Assembly: GCF_000744815.1 (NCBI RefSeq)
Contig: NZ_JQMQ01000004.1
Coordinates: 1 to 64,000, forward strand
Origin: Phaeacidiphilus oryzae TH49
GTDB taxonomy: Bacteria; Actinomycetota; Actinomycetes; Streptomycetales; Streptomycetaceae
Reading direction: 5' to 3'
DNA: 64,000 nucleotides
Below, one piece after another: positions 24,964 through 34,152 of this stretch; position 1 is the first letter of the stretch; each line of letters starts with the position of its first letter. The notes under the pieces were generated by a model. It was given only the letters and a program-made list of their open reading frames with translations. It had not been told where the DNA came from and searched no databases. A program made the translations under genes and the position numbers.

Positions 24964-25776
24964 TCACCGCCACTCGGGCGGGCGCCGCAGCAGTCGGTCG
25001 ACGTCCCGGCGGCGCAGCCCGTCGCCGGGGTCGACCCGCAGCAGCAGTCGGTCGGTGCGGCTCGCGCAGTCGCGCAGCAGCCGGTCCGGGATGACGTCGT
25101 CGATCCAGGCGAACGGCCGTCCTGCCGAGTGCCGGAGGATGGGGAGCCAGTCGCTCCGGGAGGCCCAGCCCTCCCGGAGCGACTGCTGTTCCGGGCCGGA
25201 GCGCGCCGCTCGGCGACCTCCGCGACCTCCGCGGCCGCCGGGGCCGAGGCCTGGGCCGAGGTCGGCGCCGTCGCCGGGGCCCAGGGCCGGTCCCTGCTGC
25301 TGGACTGGGACCACCGGGAGCTCCGGGAGGCCGAGCAGCGGGCCGATCAGGGTGTTCGCCCGCTCCTGCCAGGTGGTGGCCCAGACCAGTTCGTAGACCG
25401 CGGAGAGCTCGCGGAGCCAGCGGCCGTGCCGCTCGCACAGCAGCACCCGGGTGCCGAGCAGCGAGTGGACGGTGAAGCCCGCGTCCGGCGCCGGGCGGAC
25501 GGGGTTGAGGACGCCGTCCACGTCCAGGTAGAGGAGGGGCTTGGCGGCGTGCTGGGCGCGGCCGCGGGGGCCGCCGCGGTGGGTGGGGGCAGCGAGCGGG
25601 GCATCGGGGGCACGGGGGTCATGGGGGTGTCCAGGGATCGGGCCGGAGGGCGTGGCCGGTGGACGGCGGGGGGAAGAGCGGGGTTCTCGGGGAGTTCGAC
25701 GCCGCAGCGCGGGTGTGCGGTTGCGCGCGGCCGGGGGCGCGCAGGTCTGGAACGCGCCGCTTCGGAAATCCCCCAT
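24964..25776 (-). CDS. HAD-like hydrolase domain protein, start uncertain
   Basis: Up to 270 residues. The HAD motif LLYLDVDGVLNPV lies near residue 86, followed by LLCERHGRWLRELSAVYELVWATTW. A late acidic motif (PFAWIDDVIPD) lies near 222 and could be motif IV. A Gly/Arg-rich insert sits at about 165-195. The first 75 residues are Pro/Arg-rich and unlike a folded domain, so the true start is probably internal and closer to the HAD motif. The family comprises small phosphatase-like proteins common in streptomycetes, with no known substrate. Ends four bases from the convergent padR stop. Confidence 0.7.
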   Translation of the reverse strand: MGDFRSGAFQTCAPPAARNRTPALRRRTPREPRSSPRRPPATPSGPIPGHPHDPRAPDAPLAAPTHRGGPRGRAQHAAKPLLYLDVDGVLNPVRPAPDAGFTVHSLLGTRVLLCERHGRWLRELSAVYELVWATTWQERANTLIGPLLGLPELPVVPVQQQGPALGPGDGADLGPGLGPGGRGGRGGRRAARSGPEQQSLREGWASRSDWLPILRHSAGRPFAWIDDVIPDRLLRDCASRTDRLLLRVDPGDGLRRRDVDRLLRRPPEWR

Positions 25777-26042
25777 CCGTCACCGGAAGGCCGGTTCTCC
25801 CAGCTCTGACGAGCGCACCGATACGGGCGATCCGGGGGCTCCCTCCACTCATCGTATGGACGGGTTGACGGAGGGTCACCAAGCGCAGCAGACTGCCCGC
25901 GAGACCTCTGCCGTGGCCTGCGGGGAGGACGGCTCTCATCCATACGGATGAGGCACCTCCCGAAATGTTCCTTCTTGTGGAGGCCGTGAACCGCCCCAGC
26001 CGGGGATGCCCTCCCCCCGAGCCTAGTGATGTGGTGGACAGC

Positions 26043-26567
26043 ATGTCCGGATTCCGCCCAGAGACCGCCCGCTCCTCCTTGAGACTGGTCGCCTCCGCCG
26101 CCAGACGCCGGGCGGTGCGGGCCGGTGATCGCGAGGTGGACACCGGTCACCTGCTGCACTCGATCCTCGAGGCGGATCCGGCGGCGCTGCTGGCGGCCGC
26201 CCCGGCGCCGGCGCAGGCCGGGCGGCTGATGGGGTACCTGGCCCAGCGCAGCATCGGCTTCGGCCGGCGCTGGCAGTCGGTCAGCGAGAGCTCAGCCGAG
26301 GCCGCCGACTGGGACTGGCCCTCCGGCTGGAGCCGTACCGCGGCCCGCGCGCTGGAGCGCGCCCGGGAGCGTGCGCGGAGCCGGGGGGTGGACGAGGCGG
26401 ACGGCATGGACCTGCTGGCCGAGCTGGCCTCGGATCCGGGCAGCAGGGCGGTGGAGATCCTCCGGGCGGCCGGGATCGATCCGGTCGCGGTCGTCTCCGG
26501 CTGCCGCCTCGCGGAGCTGGAGCCGGCCGCGGCCGAGGACGGAACGGGCGGCGGCCTGGCCGGCTAG
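26043..26567 (+). CDS. Clp amino-terminal (Clp-N) domain protein without ATPase
   Basis: 174 residues. Two Clp-N-like helical repeats are visible: ETARSSLRLVASAARRRAVRA through VDTGHLLHSILEADPAALL, and GWSRTAARALERARERAR through VDEADGMDLLAELASDPGSRAVEILRAAG. There is no AAA+ module, so it may act as an adaptor or a ligand-binding stand-alone domain. The ATG at 26043 is chosen because homology starts there; in-frame GTG codons a few residues upstream are possible. The 266 bases upstream show no gene. Confidence 0.78.
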   Translation: MSGFRPETARSSLRLVASAARRRAVRAGDREVDTGHLLHSILEADPAALLAAAPAPAQAGRLMGYLAQRSIGFGRRWQSVSESSAEAADWDWPSGWSRTAARALERARERARSRGVDEADGMDLLAELASDPGSRAVEILRAAGIDPVAVVSGCRLAELEPAAAEDGTGGGLAG

Positions 26568-26652
26568 CAGCGCCGCCAGGCCGCCGCCCGGTCCCGCGGG
26601 CGGGCCCGCCGTTCGGCGTCGCCCGCGCGGGTCAGGGCCTGAGGCCCGGGCC

Positions 26653-26859
26653 TCAGGCCGGGGCAGGGGGGTCCGTCGGCGAGTGCGCTCCTGCCGTCGG
26701 TGACGGCGGAGCTTGCGGGGGCTGCTCGCACTCCTCGAGGCCCGTGTCGGTGTGGACGACCCGGATGGGCCTGTCGGTGCTGTCGTGCTTGCGAGGACCG
26801 CCGGGCACCACGCGCTGGGGCCGGCCGCAGCGCGGACACATCAGGGGCAGCGGAGCCAT
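26653..26859 (-). CDS. Small hypothetical protein with CxxC motif
   Basis: 68 residues: MAPLPLMCPRCGRPQRVVPG at the start, with a single CPRC pair and one more cysteine at 45 (GLEECEQPP), then a Pro/Ala-rich tail. An unusually strong ribosome binding site (gaggaggtgagg) directly precedes the ATG, which is the main reason to accept it. It may bind one zinc ion. Function unknown. Confidence 0.6.
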   Translation of the reverse strand: MAPLPLMCPRCGRPQRVVPGGPRKHDSTDRPIRVVHTDTGLEECEQPPQAPPSPTAGAHSPTDPPAPA

Positions 26860-26954
26860 CGCCCTCACCTCCTCTCCTCCGGTTCTCCTGCCTCCAGCAT
26901 GCTCCCCGGAGCGCCGCATAAGAAGCGCCGCGCGCCCGGCCCGCCCCGGCCGGT

Positions 26955-27281
26955 TCAGCGCCCGAGGGCGTGCAGCAGCTCCTGCTTGTTCATCTTGGAG
27001 CGGCCTTCGATGTGCTTCTTCCTGGCCTCGGCGTAGAGCTGGTCCTTGGTCGGGCCCTGCGAACCGCTGTGCGAGCGCTCGCCGCCGCGCTGCGAGGCGG
27101 ACTTGGGGTCGCGGGTGGAGGTGCGGCTGGCGGTCCTGGACTCCCCGCTCCGGGCGCGCTGCTTGTTGACGGTACGGGACGCGATCTCCTTGGCCCGCCC
27201 CTCGGAGGCGCCCCGCTTCTTGGAGCTCTCCTTGATGTGCTCGTACTGCCGCTCGCGCTTGCGGTTGGCTCCTGCCGGCAT
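26955..27281 (-). CDS. Basic Rho-N/SAP-like small protein, often annotated plasmid stabilisation protein
   Basis: 108 residues, strongly basic. The amino half (NRKRERQYEHIKESSKKRG, EIASRTVNKQRARSGES) is coiled and Lys/Arg-rich. The carboxy-terminal 35 residues (TKDQLYAEARKKHIEGRSKM, then NKQELLHAL) form a helix-extended-helix of the Rho amino-terminal type that binds nucleic acid. Widespread in actinobacteria as a single chromosomal gene. The label plasmid stabilisation is historical and not supported by context here. Possibly a nucleoid or stress-associated DNA-binding protein. Confidence 0.8.
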   Translation of the reverse strand: MPAGANRKRERQYEHIKESSKKRGASEGRAKEIASRTVNKQRARSGESRTASRTSTRDPKSASQRGGERSHSGSQGPTKDQLYAEARKKHIEGRSKMNKQELLHALGR

Positions 27282-27394
27282 CGGACTTCTCCCTCTCGGA
27301 CGAGGACTGGATCCCGGGGCGGCCGCTGCGGCCATCCCTCGGTCCAGCCCAACCCCGATCCGCCCGGCCCGCCACGCCGACGGGCCCAATCGCC

Positions 27395-28657
27395 TTACGG
27401 TTCGCCCAGCGGGCCCTGCGCCTCCGGCCTCTGCGCGTCCGGCCCCTGGGCCTGGGCCTGCGCGGGGCTCTGCCGGGGCCGCCACTCGACCAGCATGATC
27501 GTCGCGTCGTCCTGGAGCTGGTTGTGGTCGCGGTCGAGGATGGCGTGCATCAGCCGGCGCAGGGTCTCCGGAGCGGGCTCCCCGGCCGCGGTGGCCCGGA
27601 TGACGGACTCGGTGAACCGGGTGAGGCCGAACTCCGCCCCGTCCCTGACCCGCCCCTCGGTGACCCCGTCGGTGAAGCAGAACACCCGGTCCCCGGGCAG
27701 CAGTTGGACCTCGTGGACCTCGCGGACGATCTCCGCCAGGCGGGCCGGCATCCCCATCGGGGGCTGGGGCGTCCGCTCGAAGGCCCCCTCCACCACCTTC
27801 TCGTCCCGGATCAGCACGGGCGTCGGATGGCCGCAGTTGCACCAGCGGAACCTGCCGTCGGCGAGGCTGAGCTGCATGAAGATCCCGGTGCAGAAGCGGT
27901 CGGGCAGCCATTCGTCCAGGGCGCTGTCCACGCTCTCGGCCAGTTCCGGCAGTTCGGCGCCGACCCGGCGGGCGTTGCGGCAACCGGCCGTGGCCACCGC
28001 GGTGGTCAGCCCGGAGGCCAGGTCGTGGCCCATCGAGTCCAGGATCGTGGCGTACAGGCAGTCGCCGGTAAGGGCGTGGTCGAAGGCGTCGCCGCCCAAC
28101 TCGTAGGCGGGTTCCAGGATCGCGGTGGACACCGCGTGCCCGTCGCTGACGGTCCTGGGCGGCAGAAAGGCCCGCAGCATCTCGGAGGGGAGCTGCATCG
28201 GCTCCGCGCGGGTGCGCTTCACATAGCTGTCGCTGTACATCCGCTTGGAGGTGACCAGCAGGGCGAGGAGGGAGACCAGCGCTCGGCAGCGGCGCAGCGC
28301 GGCCGCGTCCAGCCGGGCCGTCCGCACCCCCACCACGCCGAGCCGCTCTACCCCGTCGACCAGCGGGAACCAGGCGTGGATCTCGTCTCCGCTCTCGTCC
28401 ACCCGCTGGGTGAGGGTCCGGTAGACCCACCCGGGCGGGGAGGTGTCGACGTCCAGCGCCGGCTGGTCCCCGTCCAGCGGGACCAACCGGCGCTGCTGGA
28501 GGTCGATCAGGAAGACCTCCACCCCCCGGAGGCCCAGCGCCCTGGCGTACTCGTTCACCAGGGCGGTGAGCTCGGTCGGCGGGACTCCGGGGGCCCGCGC
28601 GAGGAGGTCCTCGACCAGCCGCTCGGCGACGGTGCTGTCGACGCCTTCGTCGGACAC
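27395..28657 (-). CDS. SpoIIE-family PP2C protein phosphatase with amino-terminal sensor domain
   Basis: 420 residues. Residues 1-165 form a GAF-like sensor region. The SpoIIE/PP2C domain spans about 180-415. Metal-binding aspartates lie in YELGGDAFDH, ILDSMGHDLASG, FCFTDGVTEGR and LQDDATIMLV. Such enzymes dephosphorylate anti-anti-sigma factors in partner-switching control of stress and development; streptomycetes have dozens. No kinase or anti-sigma partner is adjacent. ATG start. Confidence 0.88.
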   Translation of the reverse strand: MSDEGVDSTVAERLVEDLLARAPGVPPTELTALVNEYARALGLRGVEVFLIDLQQRRLVPLDGDQPALDVDTSPPGWVYRTLTQRVDESGDEIHAWFPLVDGVERLGVVGVRTARLDAAALRRCRALVSLLALLVTSKRMYSDSYVKRTRAEPMQLPSEMLRAFLPPRTVSDGHAVSTAILEPAYELGGDAFDHALTGDCLYATILDSMGHDLASGLTTAVATAGCRNARRVGAELPELAESVDSALDEWLPDRFCTGIFMQLSLADGRFRWCNCGHPTPVLIRDEKVVEGAFERTPQPPMGMPARLAEIVREVHEVQLLPGDRVFCFTDGVTEGRVRDGAEFGLTRFTESVIRATAAGEPAPETLRRLMHAILDRDHNQLQDDATIMLVEWRPRQSPAQAQAQGPDAQRPEAQGPLGEP

Positions 28658-28721
28658 GCTCTTCCTTTCCTCGCGGCGGGCCTGCGCGGCCGCGGCGGCC
28701 GTGGCGGCCGCCGGGCGCGGC

Positions 28722-29174
28722 TCAGTGGCCGAACAGGTGGAGGCTGTGCCGGCGGCGGCCCTTCTGTGCGGTCGCGGACTGGGAGAACGAGGAGCCGGAG
28801 CCGACCAGCGGTGCGGTGGCGTCCCCGGTCCGCGTTCGAGCCGCCGGCTGGGCCGGCTGGGCCGGCTGCGCCTGGGCGTGCTGGGCGACGGCGTCCCGCT
28901 CGTCGGCCACCCGGTCCCGCTCGGCGCGGGCGTGGCGCAGCTTGCGGTGGCGCCGGTGGGCCAGGGCCCCGCCGCCGGACATCATCATGAAGCCCAGGCC
29001 GAAGATCAGGGCCAGGGCAAGACCGGCGCAGAAGATCGCCAGCATGTTGAGGGTCGCGATGTGGTTGCCGAGGATCGTCACGCTGTACGACGGTCCGCCG
29101 GAGAAGTTGTCGGCGATCACGAGCCCGGTGAACGCAGCGGTGGCCGCCATCAGGAGGAGACCCAGCAGAATCAT
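28722..29174 (-). CDS. Small membrane protein, two predicted transmembrane helices
   Basis: 150 residues. Helices lie at about 2-21 (MILLGLLLMAATAAFTGLVI) and 38-62 (IATLNMLAIFCAGLALALIF), then an Arg/Ala-rich cytoplasmic tail with a QPAQPAQPA run. The ATG at 29174 is chosen because gaggtgaagg lies just upstream; an upstream ATG at 29201 has none. Conserved in streptomycetes, function unknown. Close to the SpoIIE gene on the same strand but not obviously linked in function. Confidence 0.7.
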   Translation of the reverse strand: MILLGLLLMAATAAFTGLVIADNFSGGPSYSVTILGNHIATLNMLAIFCAGLALALIFGLGFMMMSGGGALAHRRHRKLRHARAERDRVADERDAVAQHAQAQPAQPAQPAARTRTGDATAPLVGSGSSFSQSATAQKGRRRHSLHLFGH

Positions 29175-29517
29175 GACCTTCACCTCTTTCGTCGCTTTCA
29201 TCCCTATACCCGGACTAAGCGGACTCAATAGTGCCGACAGCCGTCCTGCTTCCCCTGGGGTGTCGCCGGTTCGTCGCCCGTAGTGACTGTTATCGCGGAT
29301 CGCGATCACCGACCGATCGGTAATCGGTTGCTTCCGGCAGCCGTCCGGGCTCTGACGTGTCGGTTCGCCTCCACCAGCGCTGAGGCACCGTCAGAAGCGC
29401 TGTGTCACTTCTGCGTTAACCACCACTCCGGCATGCGCGGGGTCTTGCCGGGGGCGGGCTCCACACGTAGCTTCCCGCACACCCCAGTCCGCCATGATCA
29501 CTGGAGGTGCGTCCCCC
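29175..29517. other. Divergent promoter region with two palindromes
   Basis: About 340 bases without a gene. It contains atcgcg-gat-cgcgat (29292-29306), a perfect 15-bp inverted repeat, and accgatcggt (29312-29321), also palindromic. They sit 200 bases before the peptide importer operon and look like operator sites, perhaps of a TetR-type regulator. No such regulator gene is in the window. Confidence 0.5.
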
Positions 29518-31158
29518 GTGCCCCGCCGGCCGAGGCCACCCTTGCTCAGTCCGCTGGTCAGAACGCTGACCGCCACGCTCACCGCCCTGGTCGCGCTGCT
29601 CGCGCTGGACGGCTGTGCCGCGCTCAACACCTCCACCACCACCGTCGGACCGGTCCGGATGACCGACGACCGTGCGGTGCGCGACGGCGGAGTGCTGACC
29701 GTCGCCCTGCAGAGCGACCCCGACAAGCTCGATCCGACGCTCGCCAACACCCTGGTCTCGCGCACCGTCTTCGCCGCGATGTGTCAGAAGCTCTACGACA
29801 TCGACGCCTCCGACCGGATCGTTCCCCAACTGGCCGCGGCACTGCCCACCACCTCGGCCGACGGGCGCACCGTCACCATCCCGATCAGGCGGGGCGCCCG
29901 GTTCAGTGACGGCACCCCGCTCACCGCCCAGGCCGTCGTGACCTCCATCGACCGGGACCGCACCCTGCCCGGCTCCGCCCGCGCCACCGAGCTGAGTTCG
30001 GTCACCGGGGCCGCCGCCACCGGTCCGTACACCGTGCGGCTCAGTCTCTCCAAGCGCTATGTACCGCTGCTGCCGGTGCTGGCCGACCGGTCCGGGATGG
30101 TGATGTCGCCGACCGCGCTGGCCAAGTACGGCAAGGACTTCACCAACCACCCCTCCTGCGTGGGGCCGTTCAAGTTCGTCGACCGGGTCGCCGGGGACCG
30201 CATCGTCCTCACCCGCGATCCGGACTACTACGGCGCGAGCGGCGTCCATCTGGACGGGGTGGTCTTCAAGACCATCACGGACAGCTCGATCCGGCTGGCC
30301 AACCTCCGCTCCGGGGACATCCAGGTCGGCGACCAGATGCAGCCGGTGGACGTGCAGAGCTCGCTCACCGAGCCCAAGCTGCAGCTCTTCAACTCGCCCT
30401 CGCTGGGCTGGAGCGGGATCGGCTTCAACATCGGCGACAGCGCCGGGATCGGCCGGCCGGTCGGCCGAGTCGACACGCCGTTCGCCAAGGACGTCCGGGT
30501 CCGCGAGGCTTTCGCCCTCTCCCTCGACCGCGACACCATCAACAAGGTGGTCTTCGAGGGGATGTACCAGCCGGCCTGCAGCCCGGTCTCGCCGATCGCG
30601 GCCCTGCCGGCCGGGCCGACCAGCTGCCCCGGGCGGAACCTCGCCAAGGCCAGGCAGCTGCTCCGGCAGGCCGGGGTGAAGACCCCCGTCAAGGTGGAGA
30701 TGCTGATCGCCGACACCCAGCAGGACAGCAGACTGGCGCAGGTCATCCAGGCGATGGCCAAGCAGGCCGGGTTCGACGTCTCGCTGCGGGCCACCGACTA
30801 CACCACCCAGCTCGCCACCGAGGACGCCGGCAAGTTCCAGCTCACCACCGACGCCTGGTCGGGACGGCTCGACCCGGACGGCAACATCGCGGGCTTCGTC
30901 AAGACCGGCGGCGCGCTCAACATCTACGGCCTGTCCGACCCGGTCGTCGACCGGCTGGTCGCCGAGGGCCGCTCGACCGCCGCGCGCCCCGCCCGGCAGG
31001 CCGTCTACGACCAGCTCATCCAGCGGGTCAACGACAGCTACGCGGTGATCGTCCTCTACCGGCAGAAGAACTACGTCGTCGCCAGCAAGTCCGTCGCCGG
31101 GCTGAAGGTCTACGGCGACGGCCTGATCCGAGTCACCGACGCGGGGTTCATCCGATGA
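29518..31158 (+). CDS. ABC transporter substrate-binding lipoprotein, family 5 (peptide/nickel)
   Basis: 546 residues. A signal peptide (residues 1-25) ends in a lipobox-like LALDGC, giving a cell-surface lipoprotein. The SBP_bac_5 domain follows: RDGGVLTVALQSDPDKLDPT, ARFSDGTPLTAQAVV and VREAFALSLDRDTINKVV. GTG at 29518 is chosen over an ATG at 29494 because ggaggtg lies nine bases upstream. First gene of a five-gene importer operon with overlapping starts and stops. The family binds oligopeptides, nickel-chelates or glycosides; specificity cannot be read from sequence. Confidence 0.9.
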   Translation: MPRRPRPPLLSPLVRTLTATLTALVALLALDGCAALNTSTTTVGPVRMTDDRAVRDGGVLTVALQSDPDKLDPTLANTLVSRTVFAAMCQKLYDIDASDRIVPQLAAALPTTSADGRTVTIPIRRGARFSDGTPLTAQAVVTSIDRDRTLPGSARATELSSVTGAAATGPYTVRLSLSKRYVPLLPVLADRSGMVMSPTALAKYGKDFTNHPSCVGPFKFVDRVAGDRIVLTRDPDYYGASGVHLDGVVFKTITDSSIRLANLRSGDIQVGDQMQPVDVQSSLTEPKLQLFNSPSLGWSGIGFNIGDSAGIGRPVGRVDTPFAKDVRVREAFALSLDRDTINKVVFEGMYQPACSPVSPIAALPAGPTSCPGRNLAKARQLLRQAGVKTPVKVEMLIADTQQDSRLAQVIQAMAKQAGFDVSLRATDYTTQLATEDAGKFQLTTDAWSGRLDPDGNIAGFVKTGGALNIYGLSDPVVDRLVAEGRSTAARPARQAVYDQLIQRVNDSYAVIVLYRQKNYVVASKSVAGLKVYGDGLIRVTDAGFIR

Positions 31159-32108
31159 CCAGATACCTGCTACGCCGCCTCGGCCAGTCCGTGGTCACCC
31201 TCTTCCTGGCCAGCCTCGCGGTCTTCGCCGGGGTCCGGGCCCTCCCCGGCGACCCCGCGCTCGCCATGGCCGGCGAGACCCCGGACCCGGCGGTGGTGGC
31301 CCAGATCCGCCACGCCTACGGCTTCGACCGCTCGCTGCCCGTGCAGTACTGGAAGTTCCTGGAGAACGCCGCCGAGGGCAACCTCGGCACCTCCTCCCAG
31401 ACCGGTGTCCCGGTCGCCCACGCGATCGCCCAGGCGGCCCCGATCACCGTCGAACTCGCCCTCCTCAGCCTGCTGTTCGCGATCGTGCTGGGGATGGGCG
31501 CGGGGGTGCTCGCGGCCGTGCGCAGGGGCGGGCCGATCGAGTGGATGGCCAACGCGGCCGCCCTGGTGGGGCTCTCCGTGCCGTCGTTCTGGCTGGGCAT
31601 CATGCTGGTGCTGGCCTTCGCCATCGCGCTGCCGCTCTTCTCCGCCTCCGGCTTCGTGCCGATCGCCACCGATCCGCTGGACAACCTCCACCGGATGGTG
31701 CTGCCCGCGGTGGTGCTCGGCTCGGCGATCGCCGCGGTGGTGATGCGGCAGACCCGCTCGGCGATGCTGGAGTCGCTCTCCGCGGACTACGTCCGCACCG
31801 CCCGGGCCAAGGGGCTGAGCCGCCGTCAGGTGGTCTACGGCCACGCCCTGCGGAACTCGCTGATCACCGTGGTGACGGTGCTCGGCCTCCAGCTGGGGCA
31901 GCTGATCTCCGGCGCCGTGGTCACCGAGCAGATCTTCGTCCTGCCCGGCTTCGGCAAGCTCACCCTGGACGCGGTCACCAACCGCGACTACGCGATGGTC
32001 CAGGGCGTGGTGCTGTGCACCGCCGCCGCGTACATCGCCGTCAACCTGGTGGTCGACCTCCTCTACTCGGTCATCGACCCGCGGATCCGGCTCGGAGGTG
32101 CCGCATGA
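31155..32108 (+). CDS. ABC transporter permease, DppB/OppB type
   Basis: 317 residues with six membrane helices. The amino terminus is MTRYLLRRLGQSVVTLFLAS and the family coupling motif is RTARAKGLSRRQVVYGHAL near residue 214. ATG overlaps the stop of the binding protein (atga), so translation is coupled. Forms the channel with the next gene. Confidence 0.92.
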   Translation: MTRYLLRRLGQSVVTLFLASLAVFAGVRALPGDPALAMAGETPDPAVVAQIRHAYGFDRSLPVQYWKFLENAAEGNLGTSSQTGVPVAHAIAQAAPITVELALLSLLFAIVLGMGAGVLAAVRRGGPIEWMANAAALVGLSVPSFWLGIMLVLAFAIALPLFSASGFVPIATDPLDNLHRMVLPAVVLGSAIAAVVMRQTRSAMLESLSADYVRTARAKGLSRRQVVYGHALRNSLITVVTVLGLQLGQLISGAVVTEQIFVLPGFGKLTLDAVTNRDYAMVQGVVLCTAAAYIAVNLVVDLLYSVIDPRIRLGGAA

Positions 32109-33004
32109 GCGCGACGACCCCGCTGACCCCGGCCGCCGCGGCGCCCGAGGCCGCCACCGCCGCCCTCCCGCGCGGCCGGGCCCGCTGGCGGGCACTCCGG
32201 CGCAGCCCGCTGGCGATGACCGGGCTGGTGCTGGCCGTGCTGCTGGTGCTGGTCGCCGTCCTCGCCCCGCTGATCAGCCCCTACGACCCGGCCGGGGCGG
32301 ACTTCGGGCATGTCCTCGCCCCGCCCTCGCTCGCCCACTGGCTGGGCACCGACGACCTGGGGCGGGACCAGCTCTCCCGGGTGTTCTACGGGGTGCGGGC
32401 CTCGATGCAGGTCGGGGTGCTCGCGGTACTGCTGGCCTTCGTGGTCGGGGTGCCGCTGGGGCTGGCCGCCGGCTACTACGGGCGGTTCGCGGACACCGTG
32501 GTCTCCCGGCTGACCGACACCATGCTCTCCTTCCCGTTCCTGGTGCTGGCGGTCGGCCTGGCCGCGATCCTGGGGCCCTCGCTGACCAACGCGACCATCG
32601 CGATCGGCATCTCGCAGATCCCGGCGGTGGTCCGGATCACCCGGGCCGAGACCCTCCGCCTCAAGCACCTGGACTATGTGGCCGCCACGGTGGCCAACGG
32701 GGGCGGGGACGGCACGGTGCTGTTCCGCCGCATCCTGCCGAACGCCTCGCCGGCGCTGATCGTCCAGGCCACCGTGGGCATCCCGAACGCCGTGATCGGC
32801 GAGGCGCTGCTCAGCTTCCTCGGCCTCGGCGTGCAGCCGCCGCAGCCCTCGCTGGGCGTGATGCTCTCCTCGGCGCAGACCTATATCGCGCAGGCGCCCT
32901 GGATGGCGGTCTTCCCCGGTCTGGTGATCGTGGCCGCCACCCTCGCCTTCAACCTGCTCGGCGACGGCCTGCGCGACGTCCTCGATCCCCGCGGAGGCCG
33001 CTGA
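32105..33004 (+). CDS. ABC transporter permease, DppC/OppC type
   Basis: 299 residues. An amino-terminal helix (LAMTGLVLAVLLVLVAVLA) leads to the extracytoplasmic HWLGTDDLGRDQLSRVFYG segment typical of OppC. The EAA-type loop reads LDYVAATVANGGGDGTVLFR. Start overlaps the preceding stop by four bases and the end overlaps the next gene by one base (tgatg). Confidence 0.92.
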   Translation: MSATTPLTPAAAAPEAATAALPRGRARWRALRRSPLAMTGLVLAVLLVLVAVLAPLISPYDPAGADFGHVLAPPSLAHWLGTDDLGRDQLSRVFYGVRASMQVGVLAVLLAFVVGVPLGLAAGYYGRFADTVVSRLTDTMLSFPFLVLAVGLAAILGPSLTNATIAIGISQIPAVVRITRAETLRLKHLDYVAATVANGGGDGTVLFRRILPNASPALIVQATVGIPNAVIGEALLSFLGLGVQPPQPSLGVMLSSAQTYIAQAPWMAVFPGLVIVAATLAFNLLGDGLRDVLDPRGGR

Positions 33005-34152
33005 TGCCCACTGCAACCACCACCGCGCCGGTGCTGGTCGTCGACGACCTGTCGGTGGTCTTCCGGCCGCGCGATCCGCAGGACGCCCCCGTCCAGGCGG
33101 TGGACGGCGTCTCCTTCTCGCTGGCGCCGGGGGAGGTGCTGGCCATCGTCGGCGAGTCCGGCTGCGGCAAGTCGGTGACCTCCACCGCCTCGCTCGGCCT
33201 CCTCCCGGCCAACGCCCGCACCAGCGGGGCGGTGACCCTCAATCCGGACTCGGGCGCGGCGACCGATCTCCTCTCCGCCGACGAACGGGCGCTGGGGGCG
33301 GTCCGCGGCAGCGAGATCGCGATGATCTTCCAGGAGCCGATGACCTCGCTCAACCCGGTGCTGACCGTCGGCCGGCAGATCACCGAGGTGCTCCGCCGCC
33401 ACCAGGGGATGCGCCGCCGCGAGGCGCGCGCCCGGGCGGTCGAACTCCTCGACCTGGTCGGCATCCCGGCCCCGGACCGGCGGATCGACGAGTATCCGCA
33501 CCAGCTCTCCGGCGGGATGCGGCAGCGGGTGATGATCGCGGTCGCGGTCGCCTGCGACCCGCGGGTGCTGATCGCGGACGAGCCGACCACGGCGCTGGAC
33601 GTCACCGTCCAGGCCGGCATCCTCGACGTCCTGCGGAACCTCCGCGAGCGGCTGGGCACGGCGATCGTGCTGATCACCCACGACCTCGGGGTGGTCGCGG
33701 ACATCGCCGACCGGGTGCTGGTGATGTACGCCGGACGGGTGGTGGAGCAGGGCGGGATCGAGGAGGTCTTCGCCGAGCCCCGCCACCCGTACACCCGCGG
33801 CCTGCTGGACGCCGTCCTCAGCCCCGGCCGGGGGCCGGCCGACGGGCGGCTGCGGGAGATCCCGGGGATGGTGCCCCGGCTCTCCGGCTCCCCGGACGCC
33901 TGCACCTTCGCCGCCCGCTGCGGGCACGCCACCGCGCGCTGCGGCGAGTCCCGGCCGCGCCTCGGCCGGACGGCGGCCGCCGACCACGCCGTCGCCTGCT
34001 GGCACCCGCTCGGCGCGCCGGGGCCGGCGGCCCCGGACCTGCCCGCGCAGAACCTGCCCGCGCAGAACCGGCCCGCGCAGCACCAGCCCGCGCAGAACCA
34101 GCCCGTACCGCAAGAGTCCCCCTCGCCCTCGGACCCGGAGCCCACCGCATGA
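33004..34152 (+). CDS. ABC transporter ATP-binding protein, OppD/DppD type
   Basis: 382 residues. Walker A GESGCGKS lies near residue 53, the signature LSGGMRQR near 168 and Walker B VLIADEP near 189. The oligopeptide-type carboxy-terminal domain carries the cysteines of a possible iron-sulfur or zinc site (CTFAARCGHATARC, then CW). It ends in a disordered tail of repeated PAQN units encoded by 15-bp repeats. Powers import with the following ATPase. Confidence 0.92.
   Translation: MPTATTTAPVLVVDDLSVVFRPRDPQDAPVQAVDGVSFSLAPGEVLAIVGESGCGKSVTSTASLGLLPANARTSGAVTLNPDSGAATDLLSADERALGAVRGSEIAMIFQEPMTSLNPVLTVGRQITEVLRRHQGMRRREARARAVELLDLVGIPAPDRRIDEYPHQLSGGMRQRVMIAVAVACDPRVLIADEPTTALDVTVQAGILDVLRNLRERLGTAIVLITHDLGVVADIADRVLVMYAGRVVEQGGIEEVFAEPRHPYTRGLLDAVLSPGRGPADGRLREIPGMVPRLSGSPDACTFAARCGHATARCGESRPRLGRTAAADHAVACWHPLGAPGPAAPDLPAQNLPAQNRPAQHQPAQNQPVPQESPSPSDPEPTA
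34038..34112 (+). repeat. 15-bp tandem repeats in the OppD-type tail
   Basis: About five copies of a 15-bp unit close to ctgcccgcgcagaac, encoding the tail motif PAQN(L/R/Q). In-frame unit length means copy-number changes would not disrupt the protein. Confidence 0.8.

Noticed and set aside
26955-27281. Toxin-antitoxin or plasmid maintenance locus
   Set aside because: The protein carries the historical label plasmid stabilisation, but there is no partner gene and no plasmid feature nearby; it is a common chromosomal gene.
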